Shown here one piece after another: positions 28,363-36,006 of a stretch of 64,000 nucleotides of DNA. Location: assembly GCF_900452515.1 (NCBI RefSeq), contig NZ_UGNW01000001.1, forward strand, positions 2,418,001 through 2,482,000, given 5' to 3'. The notes under the pieces are model-generated. The model was not told where the DNA came from. It saw only the letters and a program-made list of their open reading frames with translations, and made no database searches. The stretch's first letter is position 1, and each line of letters starts with the position of its first letter. Made by a program: the position numbers and the translations under genes. The DNA is from Legionella birminghamensis (GTDB lineage Bacteria; Pseudomonadota; Gammaproteobacteria; Legionellales; Legionellaceae).

Positions 28363-28720
28363 AAGTCGGTCGATAAGCCGGGTTCTGTCAAGGACAATCA
28401 TTCATCTGGGACATTCGTCACCGAATGCCTCAAGCGACCTACCCGAATCCCGTACGGATCATACGTTCCGGCATTCACCGGCTGGATTCCTATTTGGTCT
28501 TGCTCCAAGTGGGGTTTACCCTGCCACAACTGTTGCCAGTTGCGCGGTGCGCTCTTACCGCACCATTTCACCCTTACCATAGATGAAATCTATGGCGGTA
28601 TATTTTCTGTGGCACTTTCCGTAAACTCACGTCTCCCAGGCGTTACCTGGCACTTTATCCTATGGAGCCCGGACTTTCCTCCCCTTGCATGGCAAAGAGC
28701 GATTGTCTAACCGACTTTGA
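28363..28720 (-). ncRNA. rnpB: RNase P RNA (class A)
   Basis: The minus strand carries the universal RNase P RNA elements in order: AAAGTCGGTTAGACAATCGC at the 5' end, GAGGAAAGTCCGGGCTCC (CR-I), GTGCCAGGTAACGCCTGGG, then GGGTGAAATGGTGCGGTAAG, AACTGTTGCCAG-type pairing, and CAGAACCCGGCTTATCGACC at the 3' end. The ends ACCGACTT and AAGTCGGT pair as P1. A length near 358 nt is normal for class A. A T-run follows the 3' end and may terminate it. Open reading frames across this region are spurious. Confidence 0.97.
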
Positions 28721-28725
28721 CTATG

Positions 28726-28731
28726 ATCATA
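28726..28731 (-). promoter_or_regulatory. -10 element of rnpB
   Basis: TATGAT on the minus strand lies six bases before the inferred RNase P RNA 5' end, the correct distance for a -10 hexamer. The best -35 (TTGTGG) is about 20 bp away, longer than ideal. Confidence 0.5.
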
Positions 28732-28739
28732 GCAAACTG

Positions 28740-28926
28740 AATTTTAGAAAACCACAAGTTTCGAGAGTATATTTCATCTTTAGCGAAGGGTGGGCTACCC
28801 AGCATGTTTAATGCCATGGGTATCTACACAAATACATTAGCTATCGAATAGAAACAGTCTAACCTAAATTGTATTAGCACCGTAAGCTGAAGTTTAGCTG
28901 TCTAAATTGGTGAGGATCACTCAGGC
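28740..28926. other. Intergenic region upstream of rnpB
   Basis: There is no plausible gene. The stretch contains ATCTACACAAAT (near 28820), whose complement ATTTGTGTAGAT recurs just past repeat copy B (near 29050) and inside the 44-bp units of copy C (29989-30121). It therefore brackets copy B as a loose inverted pair. Confidence 0.4.
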
Positions 28927-29037
28927 ATGGGCCCCGCGGTCGCAGCCGCGGGGATTCGAAGGGGGCTATGCAGCAGGGGATTCGAAGGGGCTACGCAGCG
29001 GGGATTCGAAGGGGCTACGCAGCAGGGGATTAGGGGC
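28927..29037. repeat. CCGCGG-hairpin repeat element, copy B (one-ended)
   Basis: It begins ATGGGCCCCGCGGTCGCAGC, the standard right end of the family. It continues as a tandem array of about 25 bp in which GGGGATTCGAAGGGG alternates with CTACGCAGC, three to four times. There is no recognisable core or opposite end to its left, so this is a fragment or solo end. It lies between fis and rnpB, both on the minus strand, and would be read through by fis transcripts. Confidence 0.8.
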
Positions 29038-29142
29038 AAGAAAACATTTGTGTAGATACTATGCTGTTTATGCGCCTGATCATTGACCAGGCCTACAGAT
29101 CTGCAGATATCGCAGAAGCACAGATTGACTTACAGGTAGTGA

Positions 29143-29427
29143 TTAACCACGAGTACCAATGAACTCATCATCAAAATAACGCTTCAGTTTGGTACGCAGT
29201 GTGCCGCGGCTAACACCTAATACACGGGCAGCTTTAGATTGATTGTAACGAGTCAGTTCCATCACTGTACGGAATAAGGGGGCTTCTACTTCTTCAACGA
29301 TTAATTGATAAAGGTTGAGATTATTATCTTTATTGCTGACAGCATTCAAATAACCTTTGACGGTTCCGATGACTTGCTGAATCAACGCATCATTAATTTG
29401 TGTCACATCTTGCATTACTGCACTCAT
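29143..29427 (-). CDS. fis: Nucleoid-associated regulator Fis
   Basis: Fis is a homodimeric DNA-bending protein that regulates rRNA and growth-phase genes. The 94-residue protein has the characteristic C-terminal helix-turn-helix, ELTRYNQSKAARVLGVSRGTLRTKLKRY, close to the E. coli sequence, and a diverged N-terminus. A strong GGAGAGATAG site precedes the ATG at 29427. It is not next to dusB, its usual partner. Legionella genomes carry several Fis paralogues that control virulence genes, so this may be one of several copies. Confidence 0.94.
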   Translation of the reverse strand: MSAVMQDVTQINDALIQQVIGTVKGYLNAVSNKDNNLNLYQLIVEEVEAPLFRTVMELTRYNQSKAARVLGVSRGTLRTKLKRYFDDEFIGTRG

Positions 29428-29821
29428 CTATCTCTCCAAAGATTCACTAGAATCATTATAAAAAAGTTAACCCATTTTGAGCATCATGATCGCAATACTA
29501 CCAAATATTACAAACTATGTAAACATTGTTTTATAGATACTCATTTATTAAGGAAATATTAAGAAAAAATTAAGTTTTAATCAAGTATTTTTGCATATTT
29601 TGATGCAAATTTATTCTAATTATTTTTATTTGGAGCAAATTTTGCATAATTTAGTTAGAAAAAGCTTAAGAATAATAATCATCAATATTTAGACATTAAT
29701 AATTATTTATTGTCATTGAGTGTAAAATTGGGTTAAAGGAAGACTTTAGCAGCTAGAAGATAAAACAAGGAGGTATTCCCGGCTGTAGCAGATAGCTAGC
29801 TACAAAATATTTTCCCACTTC
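29428..29821. other. Long AT-rich fis upstream region
   Basis: This stretch of nearly 400 bases has no gene and is strikingly AT-rich, with many A/T tracts (TTTATTAAGG, TTTTTGCATATTTTG, TTTGCATAATTTAG). On the minus strand TATAAT at 29455-29460 is a plausible -10 for fis, but no good -35 is seen at the right distance. The composition suggests an upstream activation region bound by nucleoid proteins, possibly including Fis itself. Confidence 0.4.
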
Positions 29822-30123
29822 GAATCCCCGCGGCAACGACCGCGGGGCCTACACGAAGCTTATTTAGAATATCGGTTGGCTACTTAAGGATAATGTTTGA
29901 AAGACTTATTCCAAACTGCTTTTAATTGCTATTTTCGGCAATATTGGATTCCTCTGAGAGCATTTTCGGCACCAGACATGGGCCCCGCGGTCGCAGCCGC
30001 GGGGATTCGACGCATTTGTGTAAATAGTTATGGGTCGCAGCCGCGGGGATTCGACGCGTTTGTGTAGATAGTTATGGGTCGCAGCCGCGGGGATTCGATG
30101 CATTTGTGTAGATAGTTATGGGC
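29822..30123. repeat. CCGCGG-hairpin repeat element, copy C, with a 44-bp tandem array
   Basis: The left end is a single hairpin unit GAATCCCCGCGGCAACGACC at 29822. The core of about 125 bp (29855-29977) is closely related to the cores of copies A and F. The right end ATGGGCCCCGCGG at 29978 opens a tandem array with units at 29989, 30033 and 30077 and a degenerate fourth at 30121, a period of exactly 44 bp. Each unit is the usual CGCAGCCGCGGGGATTCG plus about 23 bp containing TTTGTGTAGATAGTTATG. It lies between iscA and the fis upstream region. Confidence 0.9.
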
Positions 30124-30144
30124 TGTAGCAACCGGGATAAATTT

Positions 30145-30507
30145 TTAGTCAACCGTAAAACTTTCACCGCAACCACACTGACCAGTTTGATTCGGATTAT
30201 CAAAAACAAACCTGGCGTTGAGCCCCTGCTTCACATAATCAATTCGCATGCCTTTTAAAAAGGGATAACTTTTTCGATCAATATAAACCTGATAATCAGT
30301 GTTAAGGGGAAAACAGATGTCATCTGCGGAAGCGTCCCTGACGTAATCCACAACATAAGATAAACCAGAGCAACCCGTTTTTTTTACAGAGAAACGCACC
30401 CCTTTGCTTTCCGTTTGCCCCTTTAAATACATTAATAAATGATTAATGGCTGCCTCACTCAGGGCTATATCTATTGAATCGTTAACCTGTTGTTGTACCA
30501 CACTCAT
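30145..30507 (-). CDS. iscA: IscA/HesB-type iron-sulfur carrier
   Basis: A-type carriers bind Fe or Fe-S clusters and pass them to apoproteins. The 120-residue protein has the three conserved cysteines: one in KKTGCSGLSYVVDY and the C-terminal pair in TGQCGCGESF, with GLNARFVFDNPN before it. It overlaps the IscU-like gene by ATGA and is the last gene of trmJ-iscS-iscU-like-iscA. ErpA or SufA are alternatives within the same family; the operon context favours IscA. Confidence 0.88.
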   Translation of the reverse strand: MSVVQQQVNDSIDIALSEAAINHLLMYLKGQTESKGVRFSVKKTGCSGLSYVVDYVRDASADDICFPLNTDYQVYIDRKSYPFLKGMRIDYVKQGLNARFVFDNPNQTGQCGCGESFTVD

Positions 30508-30896
30508 TTTTCTACCCCTAATTTCTCTTTCATTTGAACTATGACATTGAGATAACCTGTTTCAATCAAAAAGACAAGCTGCTGCTGTTTTTTTGGCAGC
30601 TCCAGCCTGTCTGCCAATTCGCGGTGATTAAAGCAGGGATGCTCGTTCAGGTAACTATTTTCCAATTGCCCGCAGAGCAGTTCAAGACCCGCAATCAGAT
30701 AAGGATTGCCAAATGCCCTAAACCTTGCCTTTTTAACTAAACCAGCATTATCACATTGCAGATAAACATCAAAATAGCCTTGCCGCCCCGGATAACCAGC
30801 CCGGGCGTGTACGGTATAGGCTTCATTACAATCCAGGATACCCGCATGCTGCGGCTGAAAAAAACAACGTTCTACTAATTCATTATAAATGATCAT
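30504..30896 (-). CDS. IscU/NifU-N-like protein lacking the cluster-ligand cysteines
   Basis: The 130-residue protein aligns along its length with Isc[20 protein letters not shown] corresponds to the IscU N-terminus, [18 protein letters not shown] to the region around the second ligand, and [20 protein letters not shown] to that around the third. All three ligand positions differ: the first cysteine (PACGD in IscU) reads GRQGYFD, the second (YGCG) reads FGNP, and the third (HCS) reads QLV. Other cysteines occur at unconserved places. It overlaps iscS and iscA by ATGA each, so it is kept in the operon. It may be a regulatory or adaptor subunit rather than a scaffold. Confidence 0.8.
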   Translation of the reverse strand: MIIYNELVERCFFQPQHAGILDCNEAYTVHARAGYPGRQGYFDVYLQCDNAGLVKKARFRAFGNPYLIAGLELLCGQLENSYLNEHPCFNHRELADRLELPKKQQQLVFLIETGYLNVIVQMKEKLGVEK

Positions 30897-32056
30897 GGCG
30901 ATATTTCATGTAAGCGCGAAATTTGTTGATAGATGATCTGCGAAGCTTCAGCAATTTCAGTCTCTGTTGTAAATCGCCCTATCGATAAGCGAATCGAGCT
31001 GAATGCGCTTTCATTATCCAAGCCAATCGCTTTCAATACGTAGGAAGGTTGCATGCTGGAGGATGCACAGGCAGATGTACTGGAAATAGCCAAGTCCTTC
31101 AAGGCATAAAGTAAGGAGTCACCCTCAATCCCGGGAAAGCTTATATTTAAATTACCAGCGACTCTTTGTGTGGAATGGCCATTAAGACGTATACCAGGCA
31201 ACATTTTTATATTGTCCCATAATTGCTCGCGCAACATAAGTATTCGTTCCTGTTCCCACTGGCGGCTGGCTTCAGCCAGGGCAAATGCTTCACCCATGCC
31301 GACAATCTGATGCGTCGCCAATGTCCCTGAACGTAAACCACCCTCATGTCCGCCGCCAAAACTTTGCGGCTGAAGCCGTACTCTGGGTTTCTGACGCACG
31401 AATAATGCCCCGATTCCTTTGGGACCATAATTCTTATGGGCGGAAAACGACATGAGATCAATCGGGAGCTCGCTGAGATTAATCGCAATTTTGCCTGCGC
31501 TTTGCGCAGCATCGACGTGAAAAATAATGCCTCTGTTCTTTAATAATGCCCCAATTGCAGCAATATCCTGCACTACGCCGATTTCGTTGTTGACATGCAT
31601 GATAGATACAAGAATGGTTTGGCCTGTAATCGCCTGCTCCAAATCCTGCAAGGAAAGCAAACCATCCGGCTGGGGAGTAAGATAAGTTACCTGAAAGCCC
31701 TCCTGCTCCAACTGATGGAAACTGTCGAGCACTGCTTTGTGTTCGGTAACGGAGGTGATTAAATGCTTCCCCTTTCGCTGATAAAACCTTGCCGCGCCTA
31801 TAATGGCCAGGTTGTCAGCTTCTGTTGCCCCTGAGGTAAAAACAATTTCTCTTGGCTCTGCGTGGACTGACTCGGCAATTTGAGCCCGGGCTGTTTCCAC
31901 CGCTAACTGTGCCTGCTGGCCGTAAATATGCGTAGTTGAGGCTGGATTGCCAAAAATCCCGTCTTTTCCCAGGTAATGCAGCATCTTTTCTATCACGCGC
32001 GGATCGACAGGCGTAGTCGCCATATAATCAAAATAAAGAGGCATTTTATTCATCAT
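30893..32056 (-). CDS. iscS: IscS/NifS-type cysteine desulfurase
   Basis: A PLP enzyme that takes sulfur from cysteine for Fe-S clusters and tRNA thiolation. In 387 residues it shows [15 protein letters not shown] at the N-terminus, [13 protein letters not shown], the PLP lysine in [16 protein letters not shown] and the catalytic cysteine loop [17 protein letters not shown], the long class I loop of IscS/NifS. The first ATG overlaps the trmJ stop as TAATG, with GAGGGAG upstream. There is no IscR gene, and no hscA, hscB or fdx follows, so the locus is a reduced isc-like set. Confidence 0.93.
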   Translation of the reverse strand: MMNKMPLYFDYMATTPVDPRVIEKMLHYLGKDGIFGNPASTTHIYGQQAQLAVETARAQIAESVHAEPREIVFTSGATEADNLAIIGAARFYQRKGKHLITSVTEHKAVLDSFHQLEQEGFQVTYLTPQPDGLLSLQDLEQAITGQTILVSIMHVNNEIGVVQDIAAIGALLKNRGIIFHVDAAQSAGKIAINLSELPIDLMSFSAHKNYGPKGIGALFVRQKPRVRLQPQSFGGGHEGGLRSGTLATHQIVGMGEAFALAEASRQWEQERILMLREQLWDNIKMLPGIRLNGHSTQRVAGNLNISFPGIEGDSLLYALKDLAISSTSACASSSMQPSYVLKAIGLDNESAFSSIRLSIGRFTTETEIAEASQIIYQQISRLHEISP

Positions 32057-32802
32057 TAACTCCCTCTATTGATTTTCGCCCATTTCAAAGCATTCTGCAT
32101 GTGACTTAATATGCCCCGTAAAATATTGACTTCCATGTGTTCCAGACCTACGCGATTAAAAAGACGGCGAAGGCGTTGCTGCAGGCGGCCAGGATTATCA
32201 GGTCTTAGAAAATCAATAGCAAGCATTACCTCAGTCAAATGTCCATAGAACTGCTCGACCTCCTCCACTGTTGCCTCACGATCTTCACGTAGTGCCACTT
32301 CTGCTTTAGGAGAAGACAGTAATTTCATTCGCAGTTCATAGGCAATAATCTGCACAGCCTGGGCGAGATTCAAGGAGCTGTATTCGGAGTTGCTGGGGAT
32401 ATTAATGTGAAACTGGCTGCGCAAGAGCTCCTCATTAGTTAATCCTGCATGTTCGCGGCCAAATAAGATGGCCACCTCTGTTTCGTCGGGTTTACCAGCC
32501 ACCAATTCAGCAGCTTCTCCCGGAATTAAACCCGGTAATGCGATTCCGCGCGGCCTCGCGCTGGTTGCTAAAACCAACTGACAGCCCCGCAAAGCGTCCT
32601 CCAAATCCTGGCAGACAATGGCATTGTCGAGAATATCATCAGCACCGGCTGCCATTTCACAGGCTTTTAAATCGGGAAAAGACTTGGGATTGACCAGATA
32701 AAGACGGCTTAGCCCCATCGTTTTCATGGCGCGTGCAGCAGAGCCAATATTCCCAGGGTGAGTAGTCCCAACGAGCACTATTCGTATTGCAGAAAAATTC
32801 AT
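32056..32802 (-). CDS. trmJ: tRNA (cytidine/uridine-32-2'-O)-methyltransferase TrmJ
   Basis: A SPOUT-fold methyltransferase that 2'-O-methylates position 32 of the tRNA anticodon loop. The product of about 248 residues has [20 protein letters not shown] at the N-terminus, [15 protein letters not shown] and [19 protein letters not shown], the three SpoU signature regions. I placed the start at the ATG at 32802 (MNFSAIR); the upstream start at 32811 adds three residues. Gene order trmJ-isc with divergent suhB is common in gammaproteobacteria, which supports the call. Confidence 0.94.
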   Translation of the reverse strand: MNFSAIRIVLVGTTHPGNIGSAARAMKTMGLSRLYLVNPKSFPDLKACEMAAGADDILDNAIVCQDLEDALRGCQLVLATSARPRGIALPGLIPGEAAELVAGKPDETEVAILFGREHAGLTNEELLRSQFHINIPSNSEYSSLNLAQAVQIIAYELRMKLLSSPKAEVALREDREATVEEVEQFYGHLTEVMLAIDFLRPDNPGRLQQRLRRLFNRVGLEHMEVNILRGILSHMQNALKWAKINRGS

Positions 32803-32869
32803 CTTAACCAATTCAATTCAAAAAAAAGTAACTATACCAGCAATGTCTTCTCTCTGTACAAAAAAAATG

Positions 32870-32878
32870 TGATAGAAT
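32870..32878 (+). promoter_or_regulatory. Extended -10 promoter of suhB
   Basis: TGATAGAAT gives an extended -10 (TGN plus TAGAAT) about 30 bases before the suhB ATG. No good -35 lies 16-18 bp upstream, as is common for extended -10 promoters. It lies in the divergent trmJ-suhB intergenic region. Confidence 0.45.
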
Positions 32879-32907
32879 CGCCCCTTTGTTTTTTCATGAG
32901 CGTAAAT

Positions 32908-33699
32908 ATGCAGCCTTTATTAAATATTGCAGTGACCGCCGCAAAGCATGCGGGTGATATTATTGTGCGTCATCTGGAACAAATTGACCGGATCAAAGTC
33001 ACCGCCAAAAGTACTCACGATTATTTCAGCGAAGTGGATATTAAAGCGGAACAGGCCATTATGCATACCATCCATAAAGCCTATCCTGATCATGGTTTTC
33101 TGGCTGAAGAAAGCGGTACACATAATATTGACTCAGAAGTGACTTGGCTGATTGATCCATTGGATGGCACAACCAATTATCTCCATGGTTTTCCTTTTTT
33201 CTCCGTTTCAATTGCTTGTAAAATCAAAAATCGCATAGAGCATGCAGTAGTTTACGATCCCATTCGCCATGAGTTTTTCACCGCAAGCAGAGGCTGCGGG
33301 GCTCAAATGAACGATCGCCGTATCCGGGTTTCCAAGCAAACTCAATTAGACTCTTCCTTGCTGGGAACAGGTTTCCCTTTCCGTGATGTGGCGCTGGCGC
33401 AACGTTATCTACCTACCTTTGAAGCCTTGATTGGTAAATGTTCAGGTATTCGACGAACTGGATCTGCGGCACTGGATTTATCCTATGTTGCTTGCGGTCG
33501 GCTGGATGGTTTCTGGGAAATGGGATTAAGACCCTGGGATATGGCAGCTGCAGCCTTGATTATTAAGGAAGCAGGCGGCCTCGTGGGTGATTTGCATGGC
33601 GGCGAGGACTATCTTAAAAAAGGGGACATATCCGCAGGGAATCCCAAGATATTCAAGGCATTGTTACAAACTTTGATGCCTGTTATTAAAGGGAATTAA
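32908..33699 (+). CDS. suhB: Inositol-1-monophosphatase family protein SuhB
   Basis: A Mg-dependent phosphatase; in E. coli SuhB also acts with the Nus factors on rRNA transcription. The product of about 263 residues begins MQPLLNIAVTAAKHAGDII, closely like E. coli SuhB. It carries FLAEESG, WLIDPLDGTTNYLHGFPFF and RPWDMAAAALIIKEAGG, the metal and phosphate sites of the IMPase family. I chose the ATG at 32908 over in-frame starts at 32758 and 32896 because of this N-terminus. Repeat copy D follows within about 5 bp of its stop. Confidence 0.95.
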   Translation: MQPLLNIAVTAAKHAGDIIVRHLEQIDRIKVTAKSTHDYFSEVDIKAEQAIMHTIHKAYPDHGFLAEESGTHNIDSEVTWLIDPLDGTTNYLHGFPFFSVSIACKIKNRIEHAVVYDPIRHEFFTASRGCGAQMNDRRIRVSKQTQLDSSLLGTGFPFRDVALAQRYLPTFEALIGKCSGIRRTGSAALDLSYVACGRLDGFWEMGLRPWDMAAAALIIKEAGGLVGDLHGGEDYLKKGDISAGNPKIFKALLQTLMPVIKGN

Positions 33700-33704
33700 T
33701 TTTC

Positions 33705-33925
33705 GAATCCCCGCGGCACCGACACCGAATCCCCGCGGCTCCGACACCGAATCCCCGCGGCTCCGACCGCGGGGCCCATGCCTGTTGGAGTAGCATGGGC
33801 CTCAGACAAGTTTCAATGTTGCCAAAAAATAGGATTTAACAGCTAGTCATAAACAAGGCTTCTTAACATTAAATTGGCTTCGTGTGGGCCCCGCGGTCGC
33901 AGCCGCGGGGATTCGGACGGTCGAA
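33705..33925. repeat. CCGCGG-hairpin repeat element, copy D, with inverted core
   Basis: Units start at 33705, 33727 and 33749, a 22-bp period of GAATCCCCGCGG plus CTCCGACACC, ending in the CCGCGGGGCCCATG hairpin. The core of about 105 bp resembles the other cores only when reverse-complemented: it then contains CTATTTTTTGGCAACATTG and GTCTGAGGCCCATG, matching CTATTTTGGCAACATTGG and CATCTGAAGAGCATG of copy F. The right end TGGGCCCCGCGGTCGCAGCC starts at 33884. It lies between suhB and the pil genes. Confidence 0.85.
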
Positions 33926-33946
33926 GCCCCGGATTTTCATAACCGC

Positions 33947-33962
33947 TGGTACGCTTTTTGCA
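33947..33962 (+). promoter_or_regulatory. Sigma-54 (RpoN) promoter of pilVWXY1
   Basis: TGGTACGCTTTTTGCA matches the -24/-12 consensus TGGCACG-N4-TTGCW in every fixed position except one (T for C), with GG and GC exactly 12 bp apart. It lies 33 bases before the pilV ATG and gives a predicted start near 33973. No enhancer-binding-protein site was identified; repeat copy D lies immediately upstream. Confidence 0.7.
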
Positions 33963-33995
33963 TGATTAATTAATCACTTACCACCGCGTACTCTT

Positions 33996-34472
33996 ATGCA
34001 TGCGCTTAAAAGCAAACAGGAAGGATTCAGTTTGCTTGAGATTCTTATCAGCACCCTGGTCCTCGCGATTGGCTTACTGGGAATTGCTTCCCTGCAGGCG
34101 AATGCTGTTCGTTATAATCACTCCGCGTATCTTCGTTCTATCGCTATTGCTCAAATGGGCAACATGTTTGACCGGATGCTGGCTAATCCAGCGGGCGTTC
34201 AAGCAGGTTCCTATAATAATATGTCCGGCCTTTCATCCAATCCGAACTGCTCCACCTGCAGCATCTCACAAATCGCCCAGCGTGATTTATATCAGTGGAA
34301 TCAGACCAATAGCCAGCTTCTCCCAAGCGGCCAAGGCAGCATCAGCCGTAACGGAAATGTTTTTACTCTCACTATCCGCTGGGATAATGATCGCAGCGGC
34401 GCTACCGGCATGAATTGCAGCGGGAATTATCAGGTTGATTTAGCCTGTCTCACCATGGATGTTGAGCTATGA
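33996..34472 (+). CDS. pilV: Type IV pilus minor pilin PilV
   Basis: A 158-residue prepilin. The leader ends QEG with cleavage before FSLLEILISTLVLAIGLLGI, the type III prepilin signal with Glu at mature position 5 and a long hydrophobic N-terminal helix. The C-terminal part has paired cysteines (NPNCSTCS; MNCSGNYQVDLAC). PilV is one of the minor pilins that, with PilW, PilX and PilY1, form the priming complex at the pilus tip. No strong ribosome-binding site is seen. pilW overlaps by ATGA. Confidence 0.9.
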   Translation: MHALKSKQEGFSLLEILISTLVLAIGLLGIASLQANAVRYNHSAYLRSIAIAQMGNMFDRMLANPAGVQAGSYNNMSGLSSNPNCSTCSISQIAQRDLYQWNQTNSQLLPSGQGSISRNGNVFTLTIRWDNDRSGATGMNCSGNYQVDLACLTMDVEL

Positions 34473-35485
34473 ACGCTTTACAGAGAAAAGAAAATGGATT
34501 TTCAATAATTGAATTTATGATTGCTATCAGTCTGGGTACATTTCTTGTAGCAGCCATCTCTGTTGTCTATCTTAGTAACAAAACCACCTTTGTTATTCAG
34601 GATGCACTGGCGCGCCTGCAGGAAAACGGACGCTATGCCAATTACATGATGAGTTATGATTTACGGATGGCAGGCTATCAGGGTTGTGCGAACCAAAAGC
34701 AAATGCAGGTGACCAACTTAATCAAAAATGTCTCAACCATGTTAGATTATGACAAACCCCTGCGTGGTTTTGACGGTAATGGCTCGAGCTTCAGCCCCAG
34801 TTTACCCGCGAATTTACAAGGTAAGTCGGTTGCTGGCAGTGATATCATTGAGATAAGAAAGGCTTCCAGTCTGGGCATACGACTTCGCGATGATATGAAT
34901 CGTCCCAACAATCCCATCCTGGTCTATGATCGCATGGGAATCGAGGCAGGAACACCTCTGATGATTACTAACTGCTCCGTTGGCGATCTTTTCATAGCGG
35001 GTGCTAACAGCAATGCCACCGCCATCACCCACTCCTCGAATCAAAACATCTCCAATGATTTGAGCATTGCCTATTTGCATAATGCGCAATTGGCGGTCCT
35101 CGATTATTATGCCTTTTATATAAAAAACACAGGACGAGTCAATGCCCAAAATCAACCGATCCTGGCCTTGGTCAGGATGGATAGAAATGGAAATGAAGAG
35201 GAAATTGCCGATGGCGTCGAACAGATGCGTATTACTTACGGCATTGATACCAATGGCGATAATGCTGCTGACACCTATCAGACCGCAACTCAGGTGGAAA
35301 ACAGTAATAACTGGAATAATGTCATTGCAGTACAGATAAATCTGCTGATGTCTACCGTTGAAAATGTAGCTGATAAAGCAACCTCCTACCTGTTTAATGG
35401 TACATCGCTTACTCCGACCGATCGCAAACTACGGCGCGAATGGAATATTTTCGTTACGCTGCGTAACCGGGGGTTGCCGATATGA
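34469..35485 (+). CDS. pilW: Type IV pilus assembly protein PilW
   Basis: A 338-residue prepilin-like protein. The N-terminus MNALQRKENG is cleaved before FSIIEFMIAISLGTFLVAAI; Glu5 is retained. The large C-terminal domain contains the PilW-type segment RLQENGRYANYMMSYDLRMAGYQ near its start and ends with a conserved TLRNRGLP. It is translationally coupled to pilV and pilX. PilW helps initiate pilus assembly in the inner membrane and is incorporated in small amounts. Confidence 0.91.
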   Translation: MNALQRKENGFSIIEFMIAISLGTFLVAAISVVYLSNKTTFVIQDALARLQENGRYANYMMSYDLRMAGYQGCANQKQMQVTNLIKNVSTMLDYDKPLRGFDGNGSSFSPSLPANLQGKSVAGSDIIEIRKASSLGIRLRDDMNRPNNPILVYDRMGIEAGTPLMITNCSVGDLFIAGANSNATAITHSSNQNISNDLSIAYLHNAQLAVLDYYAFYIKNTGRVNAQNQPILALVRMDRNGNEEEIADGVEQMRITYGIDTNGDNAADTYQTATQVENSNNWNNVIAVQINLLMSTVENVADKATSYLFNGTSLTPTDRKLRREWNIFVTLRNRGLPI

Positions 35486-36006
35486 ATCAAGATTGGAGAA
35501 AAGGACAGAGGGGGGCAGTCCTCGCAGTGAGCCTGCTTTTACTTTTGATAATCACATTACTGGCAATCAGCGCGGTTCAGGTGACCCAAATGCAGGAAAA
35601 AATGTCAGCTAACCTGCAAAATAAAGAATTATCGTTTTTAGCAGCGGAAACCGCGTTAATCGCCGGAGAAAACTGGGTGCTTACCCAAAGCCGGCAGCCT
35701 CAGGTATACACATTGTGCACCAACTTTCCCTGTGCTCAGGAACTTTATGAAAACATTGACTTTGCCAGTCAACCGGATAGCTGGTGGAAAACCAATTCGG
35801 CGCAATACAACTCCAACCTCAAGCAAGTGAGCTCAAAACCCCGTTATATCATTGAGTTCCTGCAATTTGTGCCGGACTCCCCCGTGATTGGCAGCTCTTC
35901 ATCCAAAAGTACTGGTGTTTTCTATTATCAGGTTACAGCTAAAGGCTATGGATTTTCCGATGAGGCCGTTACCGTGCTCCAAACAACCGTAGGGAGGCGA
36001 TTTTAA
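35482..36006 (+). CDS. pilX: Type IV pilus assembly protein PilX
   Basis: A 174-residue protein beginning MNQDWRKGQRGAVLAVSLLLLLIITLLAI. The prepilin-like segment follows RG, but the position-5 Glu typical of major pilins is absent, as is usual in PilX. The following region, QMQEKMSANLQNKELSFLAAE, is the PilX N-terminal domain signature. It overlaps pilW by ATGA and pilY1 by TAATG. Confidence 0.9.
   Translation: MNQDWRKGQRGAVLAVSLLLLLIITLLAISAVQVTQMQEKMSANLQNKELSFLAAETALIAGENWVLTQSRQPQVYTLCTNFPCAQELYENIDFASQPDSWWKTNSAQYNSNLKQVSSKPRYIIEFLQFVPDSPVIGSSSSKSTGVFYYQVTAKGYGFSDEAVTVLQTTVGRRF

Noticed and set aside
28282-28710. Open frames of 60-142 residues over 28.3-28.7 kb
   Set aside because: The region is RNase P RNA on the minus strand; the frames are chance.
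29989-30123. Regular 21-bp repeats with 23-bp intervals, CRISPR-like at first sight
   Set aside because: The intervals between repeats are nearly identical to each other, there are no cas genes, and the repeat belongs to the CCGCGG family. It is a 44-bp tandem array.
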